Below are positions 36,797 to 44,068 of a stretch of DNA of 64,000 nt, piece after piece. Below the pieces are notes generated by a model. That model searched no databases, was not told where the DNA came from, and saw only the letters and a list, made by a program, of their open reading frames with translations. Both the position numbers and the translations under genes were made by a program. Position 1 is the stretch's first letter, and each line of letters opens with the position of its first letter. Origin of the DNA: Verrucomicrobiales bacterium (GTDB lineage Bacteria > Verrucomicrobiota > Verrucomicrobiia > Limisphaerales > J093); assembly GCA_015075445.1 (NCBI GenBank), contig JABTUJ010000039.1, positions 1 through 64,000 of the forward strand. Direction: 5' to 3'.

Positions 36797-37531
36797 ATGG
36801 CTACGGAACCCAATTCCACCAGTATCGGGCCGGCCACGTCCCGGACGCTCCTTTCGCGGATGCGGAAGGGAGACGAGGCGGCGTGCGCCGATGGTCTCCG
36901 GCGGTACACCGAGCTGGCTCTGGCCAACTTGACCCTTCTGGGCCTGAGCACGGAGGACGCCAAGGACGTCTGGCAGGAAGCGTGGCTTCGAGTCTGGAGC
37001 CACATCCGGGACTTCGAAGAATCCAAGGGTCGCTTTCGCTCGTGGCTCTTTCGGATCTTGCAGAACCGGGCCAGAGACTGGAACCGACGTCGGCACGCCC
37101 AGAAGCGCGACGCGGGCCTCACCGACGCGTACGACGCGCCAGCCTCCGCCGGCGATCCCGACGAACCAAGCCGGTGGGAGGAGTTGGAAGGGAAGTGCGT
37201 GGAGAGTCTCGAAGAACGCTGCGGGAGGATCGAGCATGAGCTTGGCGCGCGGCTCCGCGATTATCCCGCCCCCGACCACCTCGCGCCGTACCGGGACTGG
37301 TTCTTCAACGGCGCCCCGCCGGTGCAGGCCAGAGCCAAGGGAAGAGCGCGCGGCGGACGTGCGACGAAGCCGGCCCACGACACCAACCAAGCAATCGCCG
37401 CCCGGCACGGGCTGACGGTGGACCAACTGACCTACCGGATCAAGCAGGTGGAAGCCCACTTGCAGAAGCGATCGGGCCTGGAACTGCCCAACGGACTTAC
37501 CCCAAACACCCATGAAAACAGAAACCGATAA
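36797..37531 (+). CDS. ECF-type RNA polymerase sigma factor
   Basis: A 244-residue protein with a clear sigma-70 region 2: TEDAKDVWQEAWLRVWSHI and GRFRSWLFRILQNRARDWNRRR. Region 4 is weak, with a possible helix-turn-helix at NQAIAARHGLTVDQLTYRIK near the C-terminus after a long linker. ATG 36797 opens at the conserved part; the frame is open to 36662 only through repeat DNA. It overlaps the FHA gene by 20 bases and follows the receptor kinase, suggesting a phosphorylation-controlled sigma factor as seen for kinase-linked ECF groups in planctomycetes; regulation here is inferred from position only. Confidence 0.8.
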   Translation: MATEPNSTSIGPATSRTLLSRMRKGDEAACADGLRRYTELALANLTLLGLSTEDAKDVWQEAWLRVWSHIRDFEESKGRFRSWLFRILQNRARDWNRRRHAQKRDAGLTDAYDAPASAGDPDEPSRWEELEGKCVESLEERCGRIEHELGARLRDYPAPDHLAPYRDWFFNGAPPVQARAKGRARGGRATKPAHDTNQAIAARHGLTVDQLTYRIKQVEAHLQKRSGLELPNGLTPNTHENRNR

Positions 37532-38234
37532 GACAACGCCGCCCTGGACGGCGGACGAACTGGAAACCCTGCAAACCCACTTGATCGCCAGCAAACGCCT
37601 CCTCGATGCCTTCCCCGCGTCCTTGCCGGAGCCCTGTCTGCTTCGCCGAGCGCCAGATCAGGGAGCGGATGCCGTCGAGGCCATACCTTTGTCTGGGGAG
37701 ATCGTGGTGGGGCGGAAGAAGGGTGACCCGCCACTGGTGTTCCCGGAGGATGGTTCGCTGAGCGCCCGGCATTTCCGCATTCTGGTGGGGCCGGAGGGCC
37801 GGTGTTACGCCGAGGACCTGCGCTCGACGAACGGGCTCTGGATCAATGGCCGGCGGGTGCAGGAGCGGTTGCTGATTCATGGCGATCAGATTCACGCTGG
37901 GAACCAGCACTTCGTGTTTCATGCCGGGCCGGCCCCGGCACGGGCGCAGGAGGAACCACAATGCACGAAGCCCCACCAGCGCGCGCGACCCCCTATCACA
38001 CCTGGGACTGCTGGTATCTGCGCGAGCCGGGCGGCCCTTTTCATGTGTTCATGTTGGGCTGCCAGGCGCAGCACAAGGTGGCGGAGAAACACGATGAGCA
38101 TTCGGAACTCGGGTACTGCACGAGCACCGACCTCAAGGAGTTCTCCCCCCCGCAGTGGGGAATCCTGCGCGGTCACGGTTCGAACGAGTCCATCTGGACC
38201 GGTTGCACAGTCCGGGATGGCGCCCAGTACCTGA
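37512..38234 (+). CDS. FHA-domain protein (C-terminal third reads out of frame with next gene)
   Basis: Residues ~50-150 form a forkhead-associated domain: EIVVGRKKGDPP, SLSARHFRILV, EDLRSTNGLWINGRRV, HGDQIHAGN. FHA domains bind phosphothreonine, so this is a natural reader for the upstream kinase, and its start overlaps the sigma-factor stop. After ~150 residues the sequence turns into low-complexity Arg/Ser/Pro-rich text, and the last 274 bases overlap the well-supported glycosidase-like gene in another frame. The original stop was probably lost by an indel around 37950, so the tail is unlikely to be meaningful. Confidence 0.75.
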   Translation: MKTETDKTTPPWTADELETLQTHLIASKRLLDAFPASLPEPCLLRRAPDQGADAVEAIPLSGEIVVGRKKGDPPLVFPEDGSLSARHFRILVGPEGRCYAEDLRSTNGLWINGRRVQERLLIHGDQIHAGNQHFVFHAGPAPARAQEEPQCTKPHQRARPPITPGTAGICASRAALFMCSCWAARRSTRWRRNTMSIRNSGTARAPTSRSSPPRSGESCAVTVRTSPSGPVAQSGMAPST

Positions 38235-38980
38235 TGTTCTACACGGTTCGGCAGACGGTGCCGGGTTACTGGGCGCGACAAGTGATTCGGTTGGCGGTCT
38301 CGCCCGACCTCGAACACTGGGCGCCGGTGGATTCGTTTGAACTGGCGCCCGAGCACTTGGATCCGGAGGGCGCCACTTCTGCAGGAGCCCGCTGCGGAGA
38401 TCGGACGATCCACGCGTGGCGCGACCCGTACGTGTTCCGGCACGCCGGGCGCTGGCACATGCTGGTCTCGGCGCGCAGCGCGAGCCAACCGGCTCGGCGC
38501 AACGCCTGTGTCGCCTTGCTGGTGGCCGAGGGGGATTGCCGCGAACGTAGCAACTGGCGGCTATCAATGCCGAGCCTGGTGACCGGCTACGAGGAACTGG
38601 ATGTGCCGCTGCTCTACCTCGAGGAGGGTACGGGAGCGGCGGTGATGCTCGCGTCCCTGTTCTCCGGCTCGGATTACGCGAGAAGCATGAAGCTGGGCTA
38701 TGACCCGAAGCGAAACACGCCAGGCACGAAGTATCGTCAGGACGGCCTCCTCGTGGGATTTCGGGCGCTGAGTCTGGATCAGGCCTTGTCAGGTCGGTTC
38801 GTTGACCCCGAGCGGCAGCGGGTCGAGGTGGGGCCACTGGCGCGCTTGTACGCCGGACAGGTGGTGCCGGAACTCGGAGGAGCCGTTGTGGGGGTGGATC
38901 TCGAACACGGCGGCCAGAAGCTTATCCCTTCGGTCTTCCCGACGCTGCGCTACGTGGACCCAGAATCACGGCGCAGGTGA
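37961..38980 (+). CDS. Glycosidase-like five-bladed beta-propeller protein
   Basis: A 339-residue protein resembling the GH32/GH43/GH68 clan: WTGCTVRDGAQYLMFYT, a clan-typical RDP in AWRDPYVFRHAGRWHMLVSAR, and an acidic EELDVPLLY that could supply the acid/base. The first catalytic Asp is less obvious (YHTWDCWYL). No signal peptide is seen, so it would act in the cytoplasm on an unknown sugar. A strong ribosome site (AGGAGG) sits 7 bases before the ATG. The stop overlaps a fragment of a cysteine desulfurase gene, indicating a rearrangement directly downstream. Confidence 0.65.
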   Translation: MHEAPPARATPYHTWDCWYLREPGGPFHVFMLGCQAQHKVAEKHDEHSELGYCTSTDLKEFSPPQWGILRGHGSNESIWTGCTVRDGAQYLMFYTVRQTVPGYWARQVIRLAVSPDLEHWAPVDSFELAPEHLDPEGATSAGARCGDRTIHAWRDPYVFRHAGRWHMLVSARSASQPARRNACVALLVAEGDCRERSNWRLSMPSLVTGYEELDVPLLYLEEGTGAAVMLASLFSGSDYARSMKLGYDPKRNTPGTKYRQDGLLVGFRALSLDQALSGRFVDPERQRVEVGPLARLYAGQVVPELGGAVVGVDLEHGGQKLIPSVFPTLRYVDPESRRR

Positions 38981-39090
38981 TGGGGTTGCCGGAGGACCAC
39001 ATCAAGGGCGCGTTGCGGTTATCGTGGTCCCACCTGACGCCGGAGGTGCCGTGGGGGGAGGTGGTGGGGCAGATCCGGGGGTCGAAGTGA
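38977..39090 (+). pseudogene. Cysteine desulfurase C-terminal fragment 1
   Basis: The frame reads MGLPEDHIKGALRLSWSHL then TPEVPWGEVV and a stop: the extreme C-terminus of a class V aminotransferase/cysteine desulfurase (IscS/DndA type). No N-terminal part or cofactor Lys is present. It is joined directly to the end of the glycosidase-like gene. A second, longer copy with matching downstream DNA lies at 39661-39879. Confidence 0.75.
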
Positions 39091-39175
39091 GGGCACGCCT
39101 CCAACCGGCTTGCGGCTGGGGCTCGGAACCACCAGGCCCCAGGTGCGCCACGAGGCTCGACCCGGGCTCGGAGGG

Positions 39176-39365
39176 TCACGCTGGACCGTTTGGGGTGGGT
39201 GGCGCTGGATTCGCCGGATCTTCCTTGCCGACGACCAACTGTCGCAGCTCGGTTGAGAGCCAGAAACCTGCTCGTTGGTGCAGTTCGTTCGCCGTTCTCT
39301 CCGCGTCTGGCCGCAGCTCGACCCAGCCGTTCATCCATGAGCACGAAGTCGGCGCCGACCCTCAT
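39176..39365 (-). pseudogene. Truncated DUF3368/PIN-type toxin
   Basis: The start MRVGADFVLMDERLGR matches the DUF3368 PIN-like toxins that partner UPF0175 proteins. After ~20 residues the frame shifts; another frame supplies the family-like end AGFWLSTELRQLVVGK. The middle, including the TGTLGxL-type segment, is missing. The start overlaps the stop of the upstream UPF0175 gene, as in intact pairs. Probably an inactivated toxin. Confidence 0.65.
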
Positions 39366-39619
39366 GCCTCGCGGATGGCGGCGAGCGATTCATGGTCTTC
39401 CTGCGCGTCGGCAGCGTCGTAATGTGGGCCGAGATGCCGAGTTCCCAAGTGCATCTGGAATTCCGCCACCGGCAACCCGGCCAGCTCGGCGGCTTTGCCC
39501 AACGAAAGTCGGTTTCTGGCGAACAACGTGATCGCCAGTTCCAGTTTGGCGTCGGCCAGGGTCATCCGCGCCGATTCCAGAACCTCGCGGGGTATCTCCA
39601 AACTCAGGGTCGCGGACAT
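39362..39619 (-). CDS. UPF0175 family antitoxin
   Basis: An 85-residue protein matching UPF0175: SLEIPREVLESARMTLADAK, then the helix-turn-helix-like core LFARNRLSLGKAAELAGLPVAEFQ. Such proteins usually pair with a DUF3368 PIN-domain toxin, here present only as a decayed remnant overlapping its stop. The antitoxin appears intact and may now be an orphan. Confidence 0.8.
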   Translation of the reverse strand: MSATLSLEIPREVLESARMTLADAKLELAITLFARNRLSLGKAAELAGLPVAEFQMHLGTRHLGPHYDAADAQEDHESLAAIREA

Positions 39620-39660
39620 GGGCTGACGGTAGGTGGCACAAGGCTAGTCGGCAAGCGCAG

Positions 39661-39879
39661 CCTGGACGGGGTCCCGTCGAAGGGGGGCTGGTCAGTGAGT
39701 TGGTGGCGATCACCCGCGGTTCGGCGTGCACTTCGCAGAACTACACCGCGAGCCACGTCCTGGCGGCGATGGCGTTGCCGCAAGAACGGATCAACGGCGC
39801 GTTGCGGCTGTCGTGGTGTCACCGGACGCCCGACGTGCCGTGGGGGGAGGTGGTGGAGCGGATCGGGGGATTGAAGTGA
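39661..39879 (+). pseudogene. Cysteine desulfurase C-terminal fragment 2
   Basis: The in-frame text includes ITRGSACTSQNYTASHVL, with the active-site Cys of cysteine desulfurases, then ERINGALRLSWCHRTPDVPW and a stop. The PLP-binding N-terminal two thirds are absent. The end and about 45 bases of following DNA match fragment 1 almost exactly, so one is a duplicate of the other. A DndA-like sulfur donor would fit the phosphorothioation-associated methyltransferase at 41.3-43.5 kb. Confidence 0.78.
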
Positions 39880-39923
39880 GGGCACGCCTCCAACCGACTT
39901 GCGGCTGGGGCTCGGAATAACCG

Positions 39924-40169
39924 CTACACAACCTCCTCGCCAGCCGGGGCCTGACCGGGCAGCAGGAAAGTCCGGATCAGTTCACCCTCGCCGCAGACAG
40001 TCATTCCGGGGAACCGCTTGAACCACTTGCCTGACGGGACTTCGACTTCGGTAGAAAGCCAGTCTGCCAGCAGACCAAGCTGGTCGGCGGATACGCTCCG
40101 GCTGGCAACGCGGTCGAGCCGAGGATCAAGCAGGCGTGGCGGCACGCCCTGACGGCGGATGCGCGGCAT
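39924..40169 (-). CDS. Small protein, second gene of a probable toxin-antitoxin-like pair
   Basis: An 81-residue protein starting MPRIRRQGVPPRLLDPRLDR and containing VEVPSGKWFKRFPGMTVCGE and TFLLPGQAPAGEE. I recognise the style of a small conserved protein common in verrucomicrobial genomes, but no function is established. The start follows the upstream 69-residue gene by two bases, as in toxin-antitoxin operons. The longer open frame to 40388 overlaps that gene and is rejected. Confidence 0.65.
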   Translation of the reverse strand: MPRIRRQGVPPRLLDPRLDRVASRSVSADQLGLLADWLSTEVEVPSGKWFKRFPGMTVCGEGELIRTFLLPGQAPAGEEVV

Positions 40170-40171
40170 GC

Positions 40172-40381
40172 CTATCCGCCGTAGAACCCGCGGTGGATCT
40201 CCTCGCGCAAGCGTTGGGCTTCGGTCGCGTCTGGTGTGTCCGTGAGACGCTGCGCGAGTCGGGCGAGTTCCGCGCCCGGCAGTTGGCGCTCGCGCGCCAG
40301 TTCCAAAGCGAACTGGATCACGCGGGACTGCTCCGCGCGGGGCAGTTGCTTGATCTCTGCAATGACACCGGCTGCCGTCAT
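40172..40381 (-). CDS. Small antitoxin-like helical protein
   Basis: A 69-residue helical protein (MTAAGVIAEIKQLPRAEQSR, RLREEIHRGFYGG) with the character of DUF2281/AbrB-less antitoxin stubs that precede a small partner. It forms a two-gene unit with the 81-residue gene directly downstream. DNA-binding motifs are not obvious. Confidence 0.6.
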   Translation of the reverse strand: MTAAGVIAEIKQLPRAEQSRVIQFALELARERQLPGAELARLAQRLTDTPDATEAQRLREEIHRGFYGG

Positions 40382-40470
40382 TGCTCAATGATTAGGCGAT
40401 CAACCGACCGCACTCAACTGAAAAGCCGGGCCGTGGCGCTGCGCTCCCCTGCCCGTCGTAGCACGCCAAT

Positions 40471-40502
40471 GGGGTCGAACATTGACGTTCGACCATTCCC
40501 CG
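40471..40502. repeat. REP-like palindrome with GGGGTC..TTGAC motif
   Basis: A perfect inverted pair GGTCGAAC (40473-40480) / GTTCGACC (40487-40494) around ATTGAC. The block GGGGTCGAACATTGAC is similar to motifs at 51358-51373 (GGGGTCAAACATTGAC) and 52690-52705 (GGGGTCAGTTCTTGAC). Confidence 0.6.
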
Positions 40503-40561
40503 CAGGGCGATGAATGCCGGGCCACGGCCCGTCGCCGTCGGATCCACGCAGGCAACTTGAC

Positions 40562-40690
40562 GATTCTGGTCATCTCGAAGACGACAAGTTCATCAAGGCG
40601 GCACTTGCGGCCAAGGCGCGGTACCGGTTGGCCAGGGACACCGACCTGACCGACCTACAGCAGCCCTTTGGTGTGAAGATCCTGAGGTGA
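40562..40690 (+). pseudogene. PIN-domain toxin C-terminal fragment
   Basis: The frame reads LEDDKFIKAALAAKARY, then RDTDLTDLQQPFGVKILR and a stop. This is the end of a PIN-family toxin (the DxxF...A and D-D-L-FxxxxI pattern). No start or upstream catalytic Asp is present, so it is a remnant. Confidence 0.6.
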
Positions 40691-40702
40691 TGACCTCGCT
40701 CC

Positions 40703-40975
40703 TCATGTCCGCAGCGCTGCGGCGCGACGAGCTGCCGGTGCGAGCGGTCTGACCGTCAGCAGTCCAGCGGCGGTGAGCGGTTCGACTTGCGATTCGCGCA
40801 CGGTCACCACGTCAATGGTCTCGCCCACCGCATTGAAAACTTCCAAGGTGTAGCCCGGCTCCTGCCCGGGACGGCCGGGATGTTGCTCGACGACGGTTGC
40901 CACGTCGCCACGACGGAGCCGGTCACCGGGCAGGTCCTCGGTCAGCGCCACGCGGGTAAACAGGTCGTGCTTCAT
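40703..40975 (-). CDS. DUF4926 family protein
   Basis: A 90-residue protein with the DUF4926 pattern: FTRVALTEDLPGDRLRRGDVATVVE, GYTLEVFNAVGETIDVVTV. Proteins of this kind are commonly encoded beside DUF6883 proteins, suggesting a toxin-antitoxin or immunity pair. The start overlaps the stop of the DUF6883 gene in ATGA, so translation is coupled. The C-terminus has a short Ala/Arg-rich tail. Confidence 0.78.
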   Translation of the reverse strand: MKHDLFTRVALTEDLPGDRLRRGDVATVVEQHPGRPGQEPGYTLEVFNAVGETIDVVTVRESQVEPLTAAGLLTVRPLAPAARRAAALRT

Positions 40976-41298
40976 GATTTGTCCGGCAGCAATGTAACAA
41001 ACTTCGTCTCGCCTGTCGCGTTCTCCTTCATCCAGATGCTCAGGACGCGGAGGACGTTGCCGTTCGGCCCTTTCAGCACTCCGCGTATTCGGTACTTTGG
41101 GCCGTACTCGGTCTGCTCGGATAACTCAGCGTCCAGCGGCAGCAGTTGGTCTCGGAGGTCGCGCATGAGGAGATCGGCGTTCTCGAGCGTGTAGCCTCCC
41201 CTGGCCAGAAAGCCCGACTTGTCGTCCTCGTTTCGGAATCGCAGAAGGTACTCGTCCAGCTTCCGCCGGGCGATGATCGCATCGGCGGGCAACTTCAT
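40972..41298 (-). CDS. DUF6883 family protein
   Basis: A 108-residue protein matching DUF6883: LPADAIIARRKLDEYLLRF, GGYTLENADLLMRDLRDQL, KYRIRGVLKGPNG, and VLSIWMKENATGETKFVTL. The fold is RelE-like in appearance, and the context is a two-gene unit with DUF4926. It may be the toxin of the pair; this is inference, not shown. Confidence 0.78.
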   Translation of the reverse strand: MKLPADAIIARRKLDEYLLRFRNEDDKSGFLARGGYTLENADLLMRDLRDQLLPLDAELSEQTEYGPKYRIRGVLKGPNGNVLRVLSIWMKENATGETKFVTLLPDKS

Positions 41299-41331
41299 AC
41301 CGGGGCGTTGTCGGACAGGGGCTGCACGGCA

Positions 41332-43503
41332 TTAGCGCGTCGAGACCATTCTCCTCCGGTCCAGCCTGGCATTCAAGCCTCGGCACTCGAGCAACCTGGC
41401 CAACTCCGTGGCCGTCGGTCCCGAACCGGCTTGGTCGGCAATCCCCAGCTTCCGCACCCTCGCGCTGAACTGCTCCATCGCCGCGCGTCGCGGATGATCC
41501 GGCGCGAGGAGGCGTTCCTTGTAGTACAGCAGTTGGCCCTCGGCGCGGTGATCGAACACCTGCACCCACCGGGTCCGGAGGTTGACCTTGGTGCGGGTGC
41601 GCAGTTCGGGCAGGGGCTTCCCCTCGAAATCGTCGTACGCCAGGAACGTGACCTTGCCGCTGGCCTTGTGGAGCTTGATCACGTCGGCCTGCTGGACATC
41701 GCCGAAGAGCGCGGTGGCGCAGCCGACGTAGGCGCGCAGCACCGGAGGCAGTCGGTCCAGCAGGCTGCGATGCACGTAGAGCGCCTGGTCATCCTGCTGG
41801 CCGAGCTTCAGGTCTTCGCAGGCCAACTCGATCTCGCCGGGATCCCCGGCGGCGTAGAGCAAATCGAGGCCCTTGGCCAGCGCGGCCTTGTGGTTGCCGA
41901 AGAAGGTCCGGATGTCCAACCGGAGGCTGGCCGACAGGTGTCCGAACGGCACCCGTTTGCGCAGGTTCGACATCGCCAGGTACACGAGCAGGTCGTTCTT
42001 CCGCGTTTCGGTGGCCTGGTTCAGCAGCTCGGCACCCCCTCGCTTGACGAAAAGTCGCAGCGCGCGCTTCGGCGTTCCCAGGACGTCCCGCAGCTCGGCG
42101 TGCCGTTCGAACTCCGCCGGGGCCGGTAACCGCCCCAGGCGAAGGACGGTTGTCCAGAAGGCATCCAGGAGTTCTTGGTGCTGTTCGTAGAACCGTTCCC
42201 ACCGTGACTTGCGCGGCTGTCCCAGACCCAGGCGGGTGCTGATCTGGGTCCAGTCAATCGCCCGGCGCGTCCGGGCCTCGATGAAGTCCTGTTGCTCGAC
42301 CGGATCGCGGAACACGTAGAAGATGCCCAACGAGACCGGTACCACCGTGGTCTCGAGGGCGTCCTCGAGATACTGCTGCAGTTCCGGCTGGTCGAAGTAC
42401 TTCTGAAACGTGTTCCGCTTGGTCAGCACTCCGTCACGGAACGCCGCGGCGGTCTCGGTATCCACCGTTTCCCGGATCAAGGCCGACACGACCAGCAGGC
42501 GGCGCGTGTGGCGGAAGGCGTCCACCAACGTGGCCAGGCGCTCCGCCGGATCCTCGATGACGTTGATCACGTAGCCGAGGTTCACCACGTCAGCCTCGGC
42601 TTTGCCGCCGTCCGGGCGATGGACGGGGTCCCAGCCATCGGCCGCGTAACCGAGATTGCGAAGACCCGTGACGTCCGTGCCCTGGCCGCATCCGTAGTCG
42701 AAGAACGTGACGCCGGGCCTGAGCTGGCCGTACTCCAGCAGCATTCGCACGGGCTTCGAAAGCTCGTATCGCATCAGCGCCGTCTTGTGGCGTTCGATCC
42801 GGGGAGCGCACGCGCCCCGCGTGCTGTGGTCGGCGTCTCGCCGACCACAACCCCTTGGTACCTCGCACGAATCGGCCCTCACCCCGTCGCTCTCCCGTCT
42901 GACGGGAGAGGGTGCCCGAAGGGCGGGTGAGGGTAGCTGGGATCCTGGAACCGGCTCAGTACCATTACCGACCGCCAGCAGTCGGTGACCGCTGTACCGC
43001 AACCCCTTCGAAGCGACGAGCTGTTCCCAGTTCAGCTTGAAGCCGATCGTCGTGGTATCGGCGTACAGCCCGGCCGCCTCCTCCGCCTCAGTGAGCGTGG
43101 CGAACAGACGTCGTTTGGGGTGGTCAGCCGGCAAGAACGCCTCCTTCCGATGAAGGATGGGCGGGTTCGGATTGCCGGCGTAGTCTGTGTGGCGCGCCTT
43201 GCCTCGGACCAGGTCCACCGTCATGGCCTGGCGCAGCGACGGGTGCGGGTCCTCGAAGAATCGCGGGTACGACAGGAACGAGACTTTGAGTTCGTCCGAG
43301 CGGAACTTGAGCACGTTGAACTCCGACCCGATTTGGTACCGGTCGGCCAGGCGGCACGCCAACCGGTCGAGCTCGGAAGCGGCGCTCGCCAAGCCCTCGC
43401 GGTGGAGGTAAAGGGCGGTCGGCAGCCGTTTGCCGTGCGGGACGGCGGCGAGGCAGGCCTGGTACTCGTTCAACGTCACGTTGACTGAACAATGGCGATG
43501 CAA
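41332..43503 (-). CDS. DNA phosphorothioation-associated putative methyltransferase with in-frame repeat insertion
   Basis: A 723-residue protein matching the methyltransferase found beside dnd DNA-phosphorothioation genes. The N-terminal part (KVSFLSYPRFFEDPHPSLRQ, NPPILHRKEAFLPADHP, FKLNWEQL) is followed by HKTALMRYELSKPVRMLLEYG, motif I TFFDYGCGQGTDV, NLGYVINVIEDPAERL and KRNTFQKYFDQPEL. Between these, ~52 residues of Arg/Ser/Pro-rich text are encoded by palindromic repeat DNA (42797-42935) that keeps the frame. No intact dndB-E genes are in the window; cysteine desulfurase fragments lie 1.5 kb away. A GTG at 43479 is an alternative start. Confidence 0.85.
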   Translation of the reverse strand: MHRHCSVNVTLNEYQACLAAVPHGKRLPTALYLHREGLASAASELDRLACRLADRYQIGSEFNVLKFRSDELKVSFLSYPRFFEDPHPSLRQAMTVDLVRGKARHTDYAGNPNPPILHRKEAFLPADHPKRRLFATLTEAEEAAGLYADTTTIGFKLNWEQLVASKGLRYSGHRLLAVGNGTEPVPGSQLPSPALRAPSPVRRESDGVRADSCEVPRGCGRRDADHSTRGACAPRIERHKTALMRYELSKPVRMLLEYGQLRPGVTFFDYGCGQGTDVTGLRNLGYAADGWDPVHRPDGGKAEADVVNLGYVINVIEDPAERLATLVDAFRHTRRLLVVSALIRETVDTETAAAFRDGVLTKRNTFQKYFDQPELQQYLEDALETTVVPVSLGIFYVFRDPVEQQDFIEARTRRAIDWTQISTRLGLGQPRKSRWERFYEQHQELLDAFWTTVLRLGRLPAPAEFERHAELRDVLGTPKRALRLFVKRGGAELLNQATETRKNDLLVYLAMSNLRKRVPFGHLSASLRLDIRTFFGNHKAALAKGLDLLYAAGDPGEIELACEDLKLGQQDDQALYVHRSLLDRLPPVLRAYVGCATALFGDVQQADVIKLHKASGKVTFLAYDDFEGKPLPELRTRTKVNLRTRWVQVFDHRAEGQLLYYKERLLAPDHPRRAAMEQFSARVRKLGIADQAGSGPTATELARLLECRGLNARLDRRRMVSTR
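42825..42933. repeat. Palindromic repeat unit inserted within the methyltransferase gene
   Basis: Two hairpins: TGTGGTCGGCG (42825-42835) with CGCCGACCACA (42839-42849), and CTCTCCCGTC (42890-42899) with GACGGGAGAG (42901-42910), the latter enclosed by CCCTCACCC (42876-42884) and GGGTGAGGG (42925-42933). All arms are perfect. The unit is of the kind usually found between genes, yet here it sits inside a long open frame. Confidence 0.9.
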
Positions 43504-43968
43504 CTACCAGACGACAAGGGCACGTACATCCTGATCGGCTCGGTCGCACAGATGAAACGGCTGGAGGTCGGGCGGCTCGGCGTGTTCGAGATTATCCCCG
43601 GTTTCTACGCCTACGTCGGCAGCGCGTTCGGTCCGGGCGGGATTCGCGCGCGGGTGGGGCACCACCTGGAATCGGTGGCCGCTCCGCACTGGCACATTGA
43701 CTACCTGCTGCGCTTCGCTACACCGGTCGAGGTCTGGTTCGCGATGTCCGACCGGCGCTTGGAGCAGGATTGGGCGGAGTTGCTGGAAGACGCTCCGGCG
43801 TTTCGCACGCCGATTCCCCGGTTCGGCTCGTCCGATTACCGGCGGAGTCGGACGACACACCTGTTCCACGCGAAACGGCGCCCGTCGTTCCGGTGGTTCG
43901 AGGAGCAGATCCGGCTGGGCTTCGAGCCGGACATACGGCCGCAGCGGTTGGTGTTGCTGGACGGCTGA
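43492..43968 (+). CDS. DUF123-type GIY-YIG nuclease family protein
   Basis: A 158-residue protein with GTYILIG and FYAYVGSAFGPGGIRARVGHH, the hallmark of DUF123/GIY-YIG proteins, plus HWHIDYLLRF and a C-terminal segment rich in Arg and aromatic residues. Family members are putative nucleases or nucleic-acid binders. The gene is divergent from the phosphorothioation-associated methyltransferase and the two starts overlap by up to 12 bases, so they share a promoter region and may act together. ATG 43498 is an alternative start. Confidence 0.78.
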   Translation: MAMQLPDDKGTYILIGSVAQMKRLEVGRLGVFEIIPGFYAYVGSAFGPGGIRARVGHHLESVAAPHWHIDYLLRFATPVEVWFAMSDRRLEQDWAELLEDAPAFRTPIPRFGSSDYRRSRTTHLFHAKRRPSFRWFEEQIRLGFEPDIRPQRLVLLDG

Positions 43969-44068
43969 AGGCTAGCGGCATTTCGGACTTGGGGCACTGC
44001 CGCGACACCAGGCGGGCGTCTCAGCGTGCTTTCCCGCCAGCCGGCGATGGGGCAGCCTCCACTCCGTT

